DNA of 64,000 nucleotides from Allorhizobium ampelinum S4 (GCF_000016285.1 NC_011988.1:1109501-1173500); one strand, 5' to 3'. Shown: positions 37,844-48,666, numbered from the stretch's first letter. Notes: generated from the letters alone by a model not told the origin. Translations and numbers: made by a program.

Positions 37844-38584
37844 ATGAAGAATTCCCTGCCGGAAACCGGGCCATTTTTTGCCCGTGACCGGGATATGCAT
37901 CCGCCGGCCTATGCCCCTTGGTACAAGACCAGCGTGCTGCGTTCGCCGCAGCGGGCGTTGATTTCGCTTGAGGGTACCAAGAGCGAAATTACCGGCCCGG
38001 TCTTCGGGCACGGCCTGTTGAACGAGACCGATAACGATCTGATCCTAAACTATGCAAAACCGGGCGAAATGGCGATTGGTCAGCGCATTCTGGTGCATGG
38101 CCGGGTGCTGGACGAGCGTGGGGTCGGTGTAAACGGCGCTTTGGTTGAATTCTGGCAGGCCAATGCCGGTGGGCGTTATCGCCACAAGAAGGAAACCTAT
38201 CTGGCGGCGCTCGATCCGAATTTCGGCGGGGTAGGGCGTACCATCACCGACGAGAACGGTTATTACTGGTTCAAGACCATCAAACCCGGTGCGTATCCCT
38301 GGCCGAACGGCGTCAATGATTGGCGTCCGGCGCATATTCATTTTTCCATTTTCGGCCATGGGTTTGCCCAGCGGTTGATCACTCAGATGTATTTCGAAGG
38401 TGATCCGATGATCTGGCTGTGTCCGATCGTCAAAACCATTCCGGATGAAGAGGCGATCAAGCGTCTGGTGGCTCCGCTGGATATGAATGCGGCCATCCCG
38501 ATGGACATGCGCGCCTATAAATTCGATATCGTCTTGCGCGGACGCCGCTCCACACTGTTTGAGAATCGCAAGGAGGGCAACTGA
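37844..38584 (+). CDS. pcaH: protocatechuate 3,4-dioxygenase beta subunit
   Basis: Iron-containing subunit (246 residues) of the intradiol dioxygenase that cleaves protocatechuate to beta-carboxy-cis,cis-muconate. Iron ligands are recognisable as a Tyr in the [12 protein letters not shown] region, Tyr in KPGAYPWP, and His residues in [19 protein letters not shown] site upstream of 37844 sets the start. The pcaG start comes 1 bp after its stop. Confidence 0.95.
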   Translation: MKNSLPETGPFFARDRDMHPPAYAPWYKTSVLRSPQRALISLEGTKSEITGPVFGHGLLNETDNDLILNYAKPGEMAIGQRILVHGRVLDERGVGVNGALVEFWQANAGGRYRHKKETYLAALDPNFGGVGRTITDENGYYWFKTIKPGAYPWPNGVNDWRPAHIHFSIFGHGFAQRLITQMYFEGDPMIWLCPIVKTIPDEEAIKRLVAPLDMNAAIPMDMRAYKFDIVLRGRRSTLFENRKEGN

Positions 38585-38585
38585 T

Positions 38586-39203
38586 ATGGTGCAGCCACTC
38601 GGTTATCTGAAGGAATCGCCTTCGCAGACGGCGGGTCCGTACGTGCATATCGGTTGCACACCGAATTTCTCCGGCATTGAAGGGGTCTTCAAAGAAGATC
38701 TCGGGTCTGGTCCGCTTTATAACGACAAAACCCGTGGTGAACGCATCACCATTCGCGGTTTCGTTTATGACGGCGGCGGGAATGCGCTGAAAGACGCGCT
38801 GATCGAAATCTGGCAGGCCGATAGCGATGGGCTTTATAACAGTCCGTCGGAAACCGGCGGCAAGGCCGATCCGAATTTCCTCGGTTGGGCTCGTTGTCCA
38901 GGTGATATGGCAACCGGGGAATTCGTGTTTCATACCATCAAGCCGGGCAAGGTTCCCTTTGCCGGAGGCCGATGGATGGCGCCGCATGTGACCTTCTGGG
39001 TCGTGGCACGCGGGATTAATATCGGCTTGCAGACACGCATGTATTTCCCGGAGGAAGAGGCAGCTAATGCTGAAGATCCGCTTCTGGCGCGTATTGAGCA
39101 CAAGGTACGGGTTCCGACACTGATTGCCAAAAAGCAGGGCAATGACTACGTGTTCGACATTCACCTGCAAGGTGAAAACGAAACTGTGTTCTTCGATATT
39201 TGA
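38586..39203 (+). CDS. pcaG: protocatechuate 3,4-dioxygenase alpha subunit
   Basis: Alpha subunit of about 205 residues, homologous to PcaH but lacking the full iron ligand set, beginning MVQPLGYLKESPSQTAGPYVHIG. The conserved LIEIWQADSDGLY and FHTIKPGKVPF segments identify it. It is coupled to pcaH by near-overlap and forms the alpha-beta core of the enzyme. Confidence 0.95.
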   Translation: MVQPLGYLKESPSQTAGPYVHIGCTPNFSGIEGVFKEDLGSGPLYNDKTRGERITIRGFVYDGGGNALKDALIEIWQADSDGLYNSPSETGGKADPNFLGWARCPGDMATGEFVFHTIKPGKVPFAGGRWMAPHVTFWVVARGINIGLQTRMYFPEEEAANAEDPLLARIEHKVRVPTLIAKKQGNDYVFDIHLQGENETVFFDI

Positions 39204-39211
39204 TTGGTAAC

Positions 39212-40270
39212 ATGAGCATTTCTCCTTTCGAACACCCCTTCCTCTCCGGCCTGTTTGGCGATGAGGCCTTTTCTGCCTTGTTTGCCGAGCAGGCAGATAT
39301 TGCGGCCATGTTGTCCTTTGAGGCGGCGCTGGCCACGGCTCAAGGTGAGGCCGGGGTGATCGAAGTGGGGGATGCCACGGCGATCCAGGCGGGCCTCGCC
39401 CGCTTCACAGCGGATCTCGATGCCTTGAAAACGGCCACGGCACGCGATGGCGTGGTCATTCCCGAATTGGTCGGCCAGATGCGCAAAGCTGTCGGCGGGA
39501 CAAGCGCTGCAAAGCTGCATTTCGGTGCCACCAGTCAGGATGTCATCGATACCAGCCTCGTGCTGCGCCTGAAGATGGCGGCGGAACACCTTGATGAGCG
39601 GTTGGCGGCATTGATTGTCGGGTTTGAACAGCTCGATGCGGCATTTGGACAAAATGCGCTGATGGGCCATACCCGCATGCAAGCGGCCATCCCGATTACC
39701 GTTTCAGACCGGATCGCCGCTTGGGCTGGACCTTTGCAACGACACCAAGCCCGTCTGCGAGTTTTGCTCGCCGATGGTTTTGCCTTGCAATTTGGCGGTG
39801 CTGCCGGAACATTGGAAAAGCTCGGCGATAAAGGCCCTGCGGTGCGCGCCCGACTGGCTGAACTGCTTGGCCTTGAGGATGCGCCCCAATGGCATAGCCA
39901 GCGCGACCGGATCGTTGCCTTTGCCGATCTCCTGTCAATGATCTCAGGCAGCCTTGGTAAATTCGGCCAGGACGTGGCGCTTCTGGCGGAAATGGGTGGA
40001 GAAATTCAATTGACCGGCGGCGGCGGCTCCTCGGCCATGCCGCATAAGCAAAATCCGGTCGGGGCTGAAACGCTGGTGACGCTTGCCCGTTTCAATGCCG
40101 TCCAGATCGCTGGCCTGCATCAAAGCCTTGTGCATGAACAGGAGCGGTCCGGCGCTGCCTGGGCCTTGGAATGGTTGCTGCTGCCGCAGATGGTTGTGGC
40201 GACAGGGGCCGCCACAAAAACCGGTCTGCAATTGATCGTTGCCATTGCCCGGCTTGGCAAATTGGCCTGA
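39212..40270 (+). CDS. pcaB: 3-carboxy-cis,cis-muconate cycloisomerase
   Basis: Member of the fumarase/aspartase superfamily with about 352 residues, shorter than the roughly 450-residue Pseudomonas enzyme but, as I recall, usual for rhizobial PcaB. The signature GGGGSSAMPHKQNPVGAE (about 270-287) and the HFGATSQDVIDTS segment are intact. It cyclises the ring-cleavage product to gamma-carboxymuconolactone. The start at 39212 lies 8 bp after the pcaG stop, with only a weak RBS. Confidence 0.93.
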   Translation: MSISPFEHPFLSGLFGDEAFSALFAEQADIAAMLSFEAALATAQGEAGVIEVGDATAIQAGLARFTADLDALKTATARDGVVIPELVGQMRKAVGGTSAAKLHFGATSQDVIDTSLVLRLKMAAEHLDERLAALIVGFEQLDAAFGQNALMGHTRMQAAIPITVSDRIAAWAGPLQRHQARLRVLLADGFALQFGGAAGTLEKLGDKGPAVRARLAELLGLEDAPQWHSQRDRIVAFADLLSMISGSLGKFGQDVALLAEMGGEIQLTGGGGSSAMPHKQNPVGAETLVTLARFNAVQIAGLHQSLVHEQERSGAAWALEWLLLPQMVVATGAATKTGLQLIVAIARLGKLA

Positions 40271-40310
40271 TATCAAGCGGAAAAACGATGTCCGTCGATT
40301 GCAAGGGCGA

Positions 40311-41306
40311 TTATCTCGTCACATCAATCACCACCCGGCCACGGGTTTTTCCAGCAAGGATCGCCTCAGCCAGCGCGGGTAAATTGGACATTGGTTCGAT
40401 GGTTGTCATGGCTGCGAGGTGGTCGCGGTTGAGGGTTTTATCGAGAAACTCCCAGGCGCGGATGCGTTTTTCCATCGGCGTCATGACGGAATCGATACCC
40501 AGCAGGGCCACGCCACGCAGAATGAACGGCATGACTGTAGCAGGCAGGTCGGCGCCGCCCGCCAGGCCGCAGGCTGCGACAGCGCCATTGTAAACGGTTT
40601 GGGCGATGACATTGGCAAGTGTGGTTGAACCAACGCTATCGATGGCACCGGTCCAACGCTCTTTTTGCAAGGCGCCGGCCTTTTGCGCCAACTCGGCACG
40701 ATCCACGAACTGGCTGGCCCCAAGCGCTTTCAGGTAATCATGGGTCTCAGGCCTGCCAGTGGATGCCGTCACCTGATAGCCCTGCGAAGCCAAAAGGCTG
40801 ACGGCCATGGAGCCAAGGCCGCCGCCAGCCCCTGTTACCAGAACCTCGCCACTCCCCGGCTGGATTGCGCTCCAATCCTCCAGAGCCAGCACGGCGAGGG
40901 CCGCGGTATAGCCAGCTGTGCCGATGGCCATTGCTTCCTGCAAGGAAAACCCTTCGGGCAAACGCAGCAACCATTCCGGCTTGACCCGCTGGTAGCGGCT
41001 ATAGCCGCCGCCTTCGGTCTCGGTCATGCCAAACCCGTTGACGATCACGCGGTCACCTGGTTTCCAACCCGGCGAGCGCGACTCCACCACGGTTCCGGCA
41101 AGATCGGCACCGGCGATGATGGGGGTGCGCCGGGCAATCCGACCGGTGCCTGTAAAGGCCAATCCGTCCTTGTAGTTCAAGGTCGAATAGGAAACTTCCA
41201 CCAGCACATCGTGATCGGCCAGATCGGCCAGTGTCAGTTGCCGAAAGACGCCTTTTGGCTTGCCGTCAACGGTATCGATGACGATTGCGGTGAATGGTTC
41301 GGTCAT
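40311..41306 (-). CDS. quinone oxidoreductase-like MDR protein, acrylyl-CoA reductase (AcuI/YhdH) type
   Basis: Zinc-free medium-chain dehydrogenase/reductase of 331 residues. The N-terminus has VSYSTLNYKDGLAFTGTGRI, typical of YhdH/AcuI, and the nucleotide motif VTGAGGGLGSMAVSLLA sits near residues 152-168. AcuI proteins reduce acryloyl-CoA to propionyl-CoA with NADPH. A GAGGAGA-type site precedes the ATG. It is convergent with pcaB and has no evident link to the pca pathway. Confidence 0.88.
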   Translation of the reverse strand: MTEPFTAIVIDTVDGKPKGVFRQLTLADLADHDVLVEVSYSTLNYKDGLAFTGTGRIARRTPIIAGADLAGTVVESRSPGWKPGDRVIVNGFGMTETEGGGYSRYQRVKPEWLLRLPEGFSLQEAMAIGTAGYTAALAVLALEDWSAIQPGSGEVLVTGAGGGLGSMAVSLLASQGYQVTASTGRPETHDYLKALGASQFVDRAELAQKAGALQKERWTGAIDSVGSTTLANVIAQTVYNGAVAACGLAGGADLPATVMPFILRGVALLGIDSVMTPMEKRIRAWEFLDKTLNRDHLAAMTTIEPMSNLPALAEAILAGKTRGRVVIDVTR

Positions 41307-41342
41307 GATTGTCTCCTCACTATCAGTGCCGTGGAATCTGCC

Positions 41343-41516
41343 ATGTCCAGTCCGGCGTGGCTACTGTCGATTCGTCTAAGCTGGTTGGGACATGAATGGG
41401 CAAACCAGCGGCATTCCTTCGAGAAGGATGAAGAATGGGGTGTGGCCCATCGCTGTGCCTCTCGCCGGACGAATAAAATGCGTCCGCAGGCCTATCCGAG
41501 GCGAAAAAAGATCTGA
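41343..41516 (+). CDS. possible small basic protein, 57 residues
   Basis: Short frame starting MSSPAWLLSIRLSWLGHEW and ending in RRKKI. It lies in an otherwise empty interval between the divergent acuI-like and ftsK-like genes. It is Trp-, Arg- and Lys-rich. No clear RBS is seen, so it may be chance. The remaining bases up to 41717 hold no recognisable gene and should contain the ftsK promoter (AT-rich stretch near 41655-41682). Confidence 0.3.
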   Translation: MSSPAWLLSIRLSWLGHEWANQRHSFEKDEEWGVAHRCASRRTNKMRPQAYPRRKKI

Positions 41517-41717
41517 CTGCGATTATCCCCTGTTTTCAAGGCGCTGAGGGCGGGCTTTGATCTGTGCTCTTCCAGTCACGCATTGAAAAACAATGGGTTA
41601 TACGCGGGGTTTCGCAAGGTTTCGCCCAGTTATGATGCGGCTTGGAAAGGAGTGATTAACCTTTATTTTTTACTTCTATAGGGGACAAGAGCCATTCCAA
41701 ATGAACTGTTAGGCATC

Positions 41718-44582
41718 ATGCGCGTTCCAACACAGAATAGTCCCCGTTCTTCCGATCAGTCCGGTCATGACGATCCGCAGTCTGGCGCGGTGTCTTCATC
41801 CGATCAGGGCCGTCAGTCCGGTCCGAATGGACCGCTTGAGCCTTGGCAGTCGGCCTTCGTCTTGGGGCCGAATGTGCGGTTTACCCGTACGCCGGAAGCC
41901 GCCATCAACAAGCGCCGGGAAGCTGAAGCGGCAGCCGAACAGGCGGCAGTCGTTGCAGCCTTGCAGAAGGCTGTCGATCAGGCTCGCGTGTCTACGCCTA
42001 TGGTCTCCGTTTCCCCCGATCTGGCGTCGACCACGGCGATGCCTGCCTCTATCCCTCCTGAGTCCGCAGCGCAGAATACGGGCTTTTTCGGATTGCCGAA
42101 GACGGGCAGTCCGTTGATCGTCCCGCGCCGTGCGCCGCCGCCAAGGCCGGTGAATGCGCGCCCGCCGCGGCCCGTTGCCGATGTGTCAGTGGCTGAACCT
42201 GTTCAGGAACATGAGGCTGCTCAAGCTGAGGTGGTTCAAGTGCCACAGATCGTTATCGCTCCACAATTTTCGCCGGAGACACTGGTGCGGCCCTTGCCGA
42301 ACGCGCAGAAAGCCGAATCTATCGGTGCGGAACTGCCGCAATTGCCTGAGGCGCTGCGTTTGCGTCAGGCGGCGGCAGCCATGCGCATGGCAGAGAATAT
42401 CGAATTGAACCTGCGCAATGAGAGCCTGTTGGTGGCTGCTGCTGCCGAAATTCCAGCCGATCTAGGGCAGGCGGCGACTGCGGTCGCTACAGCGCAGTTG
42501 TCGGTGTCCGATTTTGCGTTTTTTGAAATGCTCGCCGTTCCCTTTGATCTTCCCGTCGAGGTGGAGGCTCCCCAGGTTGCTTTGGCGCCGGTATGGGCGC
42601 CCATTCCCGCAAAGGAATCTGTATCGCAGCCGGTTAGTGGCTCGGTGGCAGCGCTTTATAGGGAAATCCGGGTGCGCCATGGTGCGGAACAGGCGATTTC
42701 GGTGCCTGCTCCTGCCATCGTTGTCGATGAGAATGCCGAGCAGCCCGTTCCGGCTGAGCCAGTCATGGAGCAGACAGTCGAACTCGCCGCAGAGCCTGAA
42801 ATTGTCGTTGATGTAACGGAAGCGGCTCCTGTCGATCTCGTCCCTTGGGAAGAGCCGGTCGAGCCCGCTGAGGTTGTTCAAGCCTTGTCGTTTGTTGAAG
42901 CTCAACCGATCGTTTTGGCACCGGTGGCAATTGCTCGTCCCATTTCGGAAACCATTCGGGCCAATCGTGCCATTGGCGGCCTGGAAATGAACCGTCATCA
43001 TCCGTTCGATGGTGATTTCGTTTTCCCGTCGATCAGCCTGTTGCAGGAACCGCCGGCTGCTCGCGCCGAAGCCATGTTGCCGGAAGCCCTGGAGCAGAGC
43101 GCCGGTTTGCTGGAAAGCGTGCTGGAGGATTTCGGCATTCGCGGCGAGGTCATCGACGTGCGCCCCGGCCCTGTCGTAACGCTGTATGAATTCGAACCGG
43201 CCCCGGGCATCAAATCATCGCGGATTATCGGCCTTGCTGATGATATCGCTCGCTCAATGTCGGCGCTTTCGGCCCGTGTTGCTGTTGTACCCGGTCGCAA
43301 TGTCATCGGCATCGAATTGCCCAATGCCGTGCGCGAAACCGTTTATCTGCGCGAACTGATCGAATGCGAGGATTATTGGGAAAGCCGGTTCAAGCTGGCG
43401 CTTTGCCTCGGCAAATCGATTGGCGGCGAACCTGTTATCGCTGAACTCGCCAAGATGCCACATCTTCTGGTGGCAGGCACGACGGGTTCAGGCAAGTCCG
43501 TTGCGATCAACACGATGATCCTGTCGCTGCTCTACCGGCTGAAGCCGGAGGAATGCCGGTTGATCATGGTTGACCCGAAAATGCTGGAACTGTCTGTTTA
43601 TGATGGCATTCCGCATCTGCTGACCCCTGTCGTGACCGATCCGAAAAAGGCCGTCATGGCGCTGAAATGGGCGGTTCGCGAGATGGAAGACCGTTACCGC
43701 AAGATGTCGCGGCTCGGCGTGCGCAATATTGATGGTTATAACGCTCGCGCCGCCCAGGCTCGCGAAAAGAACGAGGTCATTACCGTCAGCGTTCAGGTCG
43801 GTTTTGATCGCCATTCGGGCGAGATCCTCTATGAGGATCAGGATCTCGACATGTCGCATATGCCTTATATCGTCATCATCGTCGACGAAATGGCCGACCT
43901 GATGATGGTGGCGGGCAAAGAAATTGAAGGCGCGATCCAGCGTCTGGCGCAGATGGCGCGTGCAGCGGGCATTCACTTGATCATGGCGACCCAGCGGCCG
44001 TCGGTTGATGTCATCACCGGCACGATCAAGGCGAATTTCCCGACCCGGATTTCCTTCCAGGTGACATCCAAGATCGATAGTCGCACCATTTTGGGCGAGC
44101 AGGGTGCGGAACATTTGCTGGGCCAGGGCGATATGCTGCACATGGTTGGCGGTGGCCGGGTCTGCCGCGTCCACGGTCCGTTCGTCTCGGATGCCGAAGT
44201 CGAGCAAGTCGTGGCGCATCTGAAGACACAGGGCCGTCCTGAATATCTCGGCACGGTGACTGAGGAAGACGGCGGCGAACCCATGGCCAGTGCACCGGCC
44301 GTTGAAGAGACCTATGATCGTGCCCCGGTTGGCGGTGGTAGCGAAGAGAGCGACGAGGTCTACGAAAAGGCCGTCAAGGTGGTGCTGCGGGACCAGAAAT
44401 GCTCGACATCCTACATCCAGCGTCGCCTGTCGATTGGCTATAACCGCGCCGCTTCACTGGTGGAACGCATGGAGCGAGAAGGTCTGGTCGGTCCGGCAAA
44501 CCATGTCGGCAAGCGGGAAATTATCGCCGGTTCTTCATCTGAACCAGTTGGTAGTGGCATTGGTTTTGATGACGTCGATTGA
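41718..44582 (+). CDS. ftsK: FtsK/SpoIIIE-type DNA translocase without membrane segments
   Basis: Hexameric ATP-driven DNA pump of 954 residues. The first about 430 residues are a Pro/Ala/Val/Glu-rich low-complexity region with no hydrophobic helices. The motor has Walker [17 protein letters not shown] (about 584-599), Walker [11 protein letters not shown] (about 717), and [28 protein letters not shown] winged-helix gamma domain (about 878-940; [34 protein letters not shown]) would read KOPS-type sequences. Canonical FtsK has N-terminal membrane helices; their absence suggests a soluble paralogue or one recruited by a partner. Confidence 0.9.
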   Translation: MRVPTQNSPRSSDQSGHDDPQSGAVSSSDQGRQSGPNGPLEPWQSAFVLGPNVRFTRTPEAAINKRREAEAAAEQAAVVAALQKAVDQARVSTPMVSVSPDLASTTAMPASIPPESAAQNTGFFGLPKTGSPLIVPRRAPPPRPVNARPPRPVADVSVAEPVQEHEAAQAEVVQVPQIVIAPQFSPETLVRPLPNAQKAESIGAELPQLPEALRLRQAAAAMRMAENIELNLRNESLLVAAAAEIPADLGQAATAVATAQLSVSDFAFFEMLAVPFDLPVEVEAPQVALAPVWAPIPAKESVSQPVSGSVAALYREIRVRHGAEQAISVPAPAIVVDENAEQPVPAEPVMEQTVELAAEPEIVVDVTEAAPVDLVPWEEPVEPAEVVQALSFVEAQPIVLAPVAIARPISETIRANRAIGGLEMNRHHPFDGDFVFPSISLLQEPPAARAEAMLPEALEQSAGLLESVLEDFGIRGEVIDVRPGPVVTLYEFEPAPGIKSSRIIGLADDIARSMSALSARVAVVPGRNVIGIELPNAVRETVYLRELIECEDYWESRFKLALCLGKSIGGEPVIAELAKMPHLLVAGTTGSGKSVAINTMILSLLYRLKPEECRLIMVDPKMLELSVYDGIPHLLTPVVTDPKKAVMALKWAVREMEDRYRKMSRLGVRNIDGYNARAAQAREKNEVITVSVQVGFDRHSGEILYEDQDLDMSHMPYIVIIVDEMADLMMVAGKEIEGAIQRLAQMARAAGIHLIMATQRPSVDVITGTIKANFPTRISFQVTSKIDSRTILGEQGAEHLLGQGDMLHMVGGGRVCRVHGPFVSDAEVEQVVAHLKTQGRPEYLGTVTEEDGGEPMASAPAVEETYDRAPVGGGSEESDEVYEKAVKVVLRDQKCSTSYIQRRLSIGYNRAASLVERMEREGLVGPANHVGKREIIAGSSSEPVGSGIGFDDVD

Positions 44583-44629
44583 CGCGAGAGACCGATGACG
44601 ACTGCGTCACTCCTGATGATGGAGATGAT

Positions 44630-44692
44630 TAGAGTTTGTCAGGGAAAAGTGGAACCCGGGTTTCCGGAAAAGCCAAACGAAAACAAAAGAAA
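44630..44692. repeat. rhizobial-style intergenic palindromic repeat
   Basis: The sequence AGAGTTTGTCAGGGAAAAGTGGAACCCGGGTTTCCGG and following bases resemble the short imperfect-palindrome repeats (AGAGCATTTTC...GTGG-AACCGGTTTTCC type) scattered between Rhizobiaceae genes. The core GGAACCCGGGTTTCC is a palindrome. Identified by recall, not by counting copies. Confidence 0.5.
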
Positions 44693-44694
44693 CA

Positions 44695-44731
44695 AGACTC
44701 TGTCTGGTTCAATCTGAACCTGACAGAGTCT
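44695..44731 (+). terminator. imperfect hairpin downstream of ftsK
   Basis: Outer stem AGACTCTGTC / GACAGAGTCT and inner stem GGTTCA / TGAACC flank a 3-nt loop. No T-run follows, so it may be a processing or regulatory hairpin. Fifteen bases of the left arm recur inverted at 58095-58109. Confidence 0.5.
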
Positions 44732-44750
44732 AGGCGCATAATAGATACCA

Positions 44751-44790
44751 ACGCCGTGCCTCTGCTAGGGGCATGGCGTTTTGCATTTTA
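44751..44790 (+). terminator. rho-independent terminator between ftsK and the iron ABC operon
   Basis: A 10-bp stem (ACGCCGTGCC / GGCATGGCGT, one G-T wobble) followed by TTTTGCATTTT. It lies between convergent genes and best serves ftsK. Confidence 0.7.
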
Positions 44791-44808
44791 ACGGCTATTC
44801 GGACCGGA

Positions 44809-45855
44809 TTATTCGCGCGGCAGGACGTGGGCGCTGCCGATGACGGTCAAATAAGACAGATCTCCTGGCCTTGGCAGATCAAGGCGTGACATCCTCACGG
44901 AAAGGGGCGACATTGCCACATCGTTACCCTGCAGTTGCAAGGTCACCGTTCCACTTGCGCCTGAAAACTCGACATCCAGCACCCGCACTGGTCTGCTTGC
45001 ATCTGTCATTGCCGGTTTGATGCAGATCTGCTCCGGTCGTAACATGATATCGCCGTTGCCAGTGTTGGCACACTCCACCGGGATCGTTCCAAGCACGCAA
45101 GTGGCTTTCCCAGCTGATAAGACTGCTGGGAGAACGATGGCTTCGCCAAGGAAAAGGGCTGTTTGGCGGTCAATCGGTCGCTCGTAAAGCTCTCTGGGCG
45201 CGCCAGCCTGCACCAACTTGCCATCACGCAATACAGCAAGCTGATCCGCGAAGGATAGTGCCTCTGTCTGGTCGTGGGTGACAAGAATGGTGGTGATCCC
45301 GGCGGCGGCCAGCAGTTTTGACACTGCCTTGCGCATGGTTTCTCTCAAGCCGGTGTCGAGTGCTGAAAACGGCTCATCCAGCAACATCAGTCGCGGTTGA
45401 CGGCCAAGGGCGCGCGCCAACGCCACCCGTTGCTGTTGGCCGCCTGAGAGTTGATGAGGACGCCGGGTTAGCATGGTGGGATCGAGTTCGACCATTTCGG
45501 CCAGATTGCTGATCCGCTCAACGCGATTCTTCAACCCGCGTTCAAAGCCGAAGCCGATATTGTCGGCAACACTCAGGTGGGGAAAAAGCGCGCCGTCCTG
45601 AGAGACGATGCCGATGCCGCGTTTATGGGCTGGCTGCATGAAGCCCGGCTCGGCTTGAAGGGCGCCGCCAAGGCTGATCCGGCCCGCGTCCGGCATTTCG
45701 AAGCCAGCGATCAACCGCAAAAGTGTGGTTTTCCCTGAGCCAGAAGGGCCGACGATGGCGGTGCGACTGCCTGCGGGAATAGCCAGCGAGACATCGTTCA
45801 ACGCCTGCACATGACCATACTGTTTGCTGACGGATTGAATATCGAGAAAGGTCAT
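44809..45855 (-). CDS. fbpC: iron(III) ABC transporter ATP-binding protein, FbpC-like
   Basis: ATPase of 348 residues. It has Walker [15 protein letters not shown] (about 36-49), Q-loop [10 protein letters not shown], signature [16 protein letters not shown], Walker [13 protein letters not shown] and H-loop [11 protein letters not shown]-terminal TOBE-like region (about 240-345) follows. It overlaps the permease stop by 4 bp and is the last gene of the iron importer. Confidence 0.9.
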   Translation of the reverse strand: MTFLDIQSVSKQYGHVQALNDVSLAIPAGSRTAIVGPSGSGKTTLLRLIAGFEMPDAGRISLGGALQAEPGFMQPAHKRGIGIVSQDGALFPHLSVADNIGFGFERGLKNRVERISNLAEMVELDPTMLTRRPHQLSGGQQQRVALARALGRQPRLMLLDEPFSALDTGLRETMRKAVSKLLAAAGITTILVTHDQTEALSFADQLAVLRDGKLVQAGAPRELYERPIDRQTALFLGEAIVLPAVLSAGKATCVLGTIPVECANTGNGDIMLRPEQICIKPAMTDASRPVRVLDVEFSGASGTVTLQLQGNDVAMSPLSVRMSRLDLPRPGDLSYLTVIGSAHVLPRE

Positions 45856-47438
45856 TGGCCAGCCGTGCGTTTGGATTGCGACTGCAAAAGCAGGGTAAGG
45901 GGCAGGGAGAGGACCACCATCATCAAGGCGAAGGGAGCCGCTGCCACATAGTCGATTTCGCTGGTCAGTGACCAGAATTTGGTGGCAAGTGTGTCGACCC
46001 CGTTGGGCGCCAGCATCAGCGTTGCGGTCAGTTCATTGGTGATGCCCATGGCAACCAGCGCGATACTTGCGGCGGCGCCCGGTGCTGCCAACCGCATTGT
46101 TGTCAGCCAGACCGCTCGGGTCGGACTTTTACCAAGGCTCATGGCGGCCCTTTCCAGTTCCACCGGAGCCTGCGAAATGCTGGAGCGCAAACCCACCATG
46201 GCACGCGGCAGGAAAAGCAGGATATAGGCAGCGATGAGCGTGGCGAATGTTTGGTAGAAAGGCAGCGCTACCCGCACCGTGATGGTCACCAGCGCCAGCG
46301 CCACGACGACGCCGGGCAGAGAGCCGACATAATAATGGCAGGCCTCCAGCAGCTTTTGCAGGCGTCCCGGTGCGCGCACCGACAGCCAAGCCATTGGCGC
46401 TGCGGCCAGCATCGAGAGTATGCCGCCGGTCAGTGCCAGCACGATGGTTTCGACGAAGGCTGCGCCGACCATGTCATTCTGCCAGACACGCAAACCGCCA
46501 ATATAGAGCCACCGCAGCAGCGTATAGACAGGCACGCCAAGCGCCAGAACCGTTACGGTGAGCAGCAGCAGCAAGGCTGGAACGACAAAGCCGCCCAACT
46601 CGTGGCGCGGAGACGGCCGGATGGCGCCAGAGCCGACGCGTGCATAGCGTTCGCTGCCGCGCAGAACTCCGTCAAGACCCAAGAGCAGCAAGCAGCAGAA
46701 CACCAGAACGCCGCTCAGCATATTGGCGGCAGGGCTGTTATAGGCCGATTGAAACTGATCGACGATGGCGGTCGCAAAGGTGTCGAACCGGATCATCACG
46801 AACAAGCCGTATTCGGACAACAGGTGCAGCGCCACCAGCAATGCGCCCCCGAGAATGGCCAGACGCAATTGCGGCAAGACCACGCGGAAGAAGACCTGCC
46901 ATGGTCCAAGGCCGAGCGAGGCTGCTGCATCCTCTATGGCCGGATCGAGCCGGCGAAGAGAGGCGGCGACGGGTAAGTAGAGAAACGGGAAATACGCGAG
47001 CACCGAAATGAACACCGCGCTCCACAGCCCATGCATACCGGGGGAAATGCCGATCCAGGCATAGCTGTGCACAAAAGCTGGAACAGCAAGTGGCGTCACC
47101 ATCAGCCAGGACCAAAGCCCGGCCCAGGGCAGGCGTGTCCGCTCAATCAGCCAGGCGAGGGCTACGGCAAGCACGATGGTAATGGGAATGGTTGCCGCTT
47201 CCAGCAGGACCGTGTTGATCAGCAGATCGCCGACACGACCGCGAAAGACCAGGGCCTTCACCGTCTCCCAGCCGACATCGACCGTCACCCAGGCGATAAA
47301 GCCAAGTGGCACAAGGCTGAAGGCGGCGACGATTCCTGCAATCGCCAGAAGACCGATATGCCCGGCAGGCCGGTGCTGGCGCCCTGCCGTCATCCCTGTC
47401 TGCGCTTTGGGCGCTGTTCGCCTATTGTCCTGCAACAA
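45852..47438 (-). CDS. fbpB: iron(III) ABC transporter permease, FbpB-like (fused double permease)
   Basis: Inner-membrane permease of 528 residues with about 12 hydrophobic helices. Two EAA-type loops, [25 protein letters not shown] and [25 protein letters not shown], show the internal duplication typical of FbpB/SfuB. It would form the whole channel as a single chain. It is separated from fbpA by 205 bp containing a terminator-like hairpin. Confidence 0.9.
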   Translation of the reverse strand: MLQDNRRTAPKAQTGMTAGRQHRPAGHIGLLAIAGIVAAFSLVPLGFIAWVTVDVGWETVKALVFRGRVGDLLINTVLLEAATIPITIVLAVALAWLIERTRLPWAGLWSWLMVTPLAVPAFVHSYAWIGISPGMHGLWSAVFISVLAYFPFLYLPVAASLRRLDPAIEDAAASLGLGPWQVFFRVVLPQLRLAILGGALLVALHLLSEYGLFVMIRFDTFATAIVDQFQSAYNSPAANMLSGVLVFCCLLLLGLDGVLRGSERYARVGSGAIRPSPRHELGGFVVPALLLLLTVTVLALGVPVYTLLRWLYIGGLRVWQNDMVGAAFVETIVLALTGGILSMLAAAPMAWLSVRAPGRLQKLLEACHYYVGSLPGVVVALALVTITVRVALPFYQTFATLIAAYILLFLPRAMVGLRSSISQAPVELERAAMSLGKSPTRAVWLTTMRLAAPGAAASIALVAMGITNELTATLMLAPNGVDTLATKFWSLTSEIDYVAAAPFALMMVVLSLPLTLLLQSQSKRTAGQ

Positions 47439-47510
47439 CGGTATTCGATCTTCTTGTTATGGCAATATCGATGCGGGCGTGTCTGGAAAAGTCAAATTGA
47501 CTCTAAAAAA

Positions 47511-47534
47511 GGCAATCGCCGATTGGCGATTGCC
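47511..47534 (-). terminator. terminator-like hairpin between fbpA and fbpBC
   Basis: A 10-bp perfect stem (GGCAATCGCC / GGCGATTGCC, 4-nt loop). On the minus strand the stem is followed by TTTTTT, so it looks like a true intrinsic terminator after fbpA. Partial readthrough would keep the binding protein in excess over the permease. Confidence 0.8.
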
Positions 47535-47643
47535 CTAAGCCTTTCTTGAGGGAAAGACAATAGTTTCGAAGTGAAGGCGACGTCTGGCAACCGACCGGGC
47601 CGGTTGCCGTAACGCGTGCCGACTGCTTTAGAGAATAGCTGGA

Positions 47644-48666
47644 TTAGAGAATCCCGGCCGCCGTCATCATTTCAGTGACCTTCTTGCTGTTCAGCTTGGT
47701 CGGCTCCACCTTCGGTGCATCCAAATCCTTGATCGGGACGAGCTTGGCATTCGATTCAGCACCCTTGCCGACTGCATATTCATAAGACGTGCCGGTTTTC
47801 AGGATCGCCTGGCCTTCCTTGCTGGTGATGAATTTCAAGAAGGCCTGGGCATCCTTCATATGTTGGGTGGACTTGATGATGCCGCCGCCGGAAATGCTGA
47901 GAAAGGCGCCCGGGTCCTGATGCTTGAAATAATGCAGTGCCACGTTGCCGCTGTTTTCTGCGGTCTTGGCCTGATCGCCGAACCAGTAATAATGATAGAT
48001 CACCGCGCCTTCGACTTCACCGGCGTTCACGGCCTTCATGGCAACGCTGTTGCCCTTGTAGAAGGTCGCATTTTCCTTCAAGGCCTTCAGCCACTTGGCG
48101 GTCGCTTCCTCACCCTTCAGCTCCAGCAGGGCGCTGACGATGGCCTGGAAATCCGCACCTGATGGAGAGGCCGCCCAACGGCCTTTCCACGCCGGATCGG
48201 CAAGATCGAGCAGGGACTTTGGCAGCTTATCTTCGCTGAGCTTGGTCTTGTCATAGGCAAACACCGTGGAGCGGGCGGCGATGCCGATCCATTGGCCATT
48301 GGCTGGACGAAACTCTTCCGGCACTTGCGCCAGGGTATCGGCATCAACAGGAGCAAACAGGCCAGCTTGATCGACCAGCGTCATGGCTGGCGAATTTTCC
48401 GTCAGAAACACATCGGCTGGTGAGGCTTCGCCTTCCTGCAAGAGCTGATTGGCAAATTGCATGTCGCTGCCCTGGCGCATCGTCACCTTGATGCCCGTCT
48501 GCTTGGTAAAGGCCTCGACCCATTCCCGGCCTAGGCTTTCGTGCTGGGCATTGTAAACCACAATGCCGTCGCCGTCGGCGGCGAAAGCCGGCACAATTGC
48601 AGTCGTGGCGAAGAGGGCGGAAAGAACAGCCATAGCGCGGAGGTTGGAAATACGAGAGATTTTCAA
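47644..48666 (-). CDS. fbpA: periplasmic iron(III)-binding protein, FbpA-like
   Basis: Exported binding protein of 340 residues with a signal peptide (NLRAMAVLSALFATTAIVPAFAA). The mature part starts DGIVVYNAQHESLGREWVEAFTKQTGI. The paired tyrosines in AVIYHYYWFGDQ are at the place of the ferric-iron ligands in FbpA/FutA. It is the first gene of the iron importer and has a RirA-type box upstream. Confidence 0.9.
   Translation of the reverse strand: MKISRISNLRAMAVLSALFATTAIVPAFAADGDGIVVYNAQHESLGREWVEAFTKQTGIKVTMRQGSDMQFANQLLQEGEASPADVFLTENSPAMTLVDQAGLFAPVDADTLAQVPEEFRPANGQWIGIAARSTVFAYDKTKLSEDKLPKSLLDLADPAWKGRWAASPSGADFQAIVSALLELKGEEATAKWLKALKENATFYKGNSVAMKAVNAGEVEGAVIYHYYWFGDQAKTAENSGNVALHYFKHQDPGAFLSISGGGIIKSTQHMKDAQAFLKFITSKEGQAILKTGTSYEYAVGKGAESNAKLVPIKDLDAPKVEPTKLNSKKVTEMMTAAGIL

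Noticed and set aside
40665..41516. A 283-residue plus-strand open frame
   Set aside because: Most of it is antisense to the AcuI-like reductase. Only its last 57 codons, outside that gene, were kept as a low-confidence small ORF.
44630..44700. Possible insertion-sequence end downstream of ftsK
   Set aside because: The palindromic element resembles small rhizobial intergenic repeats and has no transposase or target duplication nearby.
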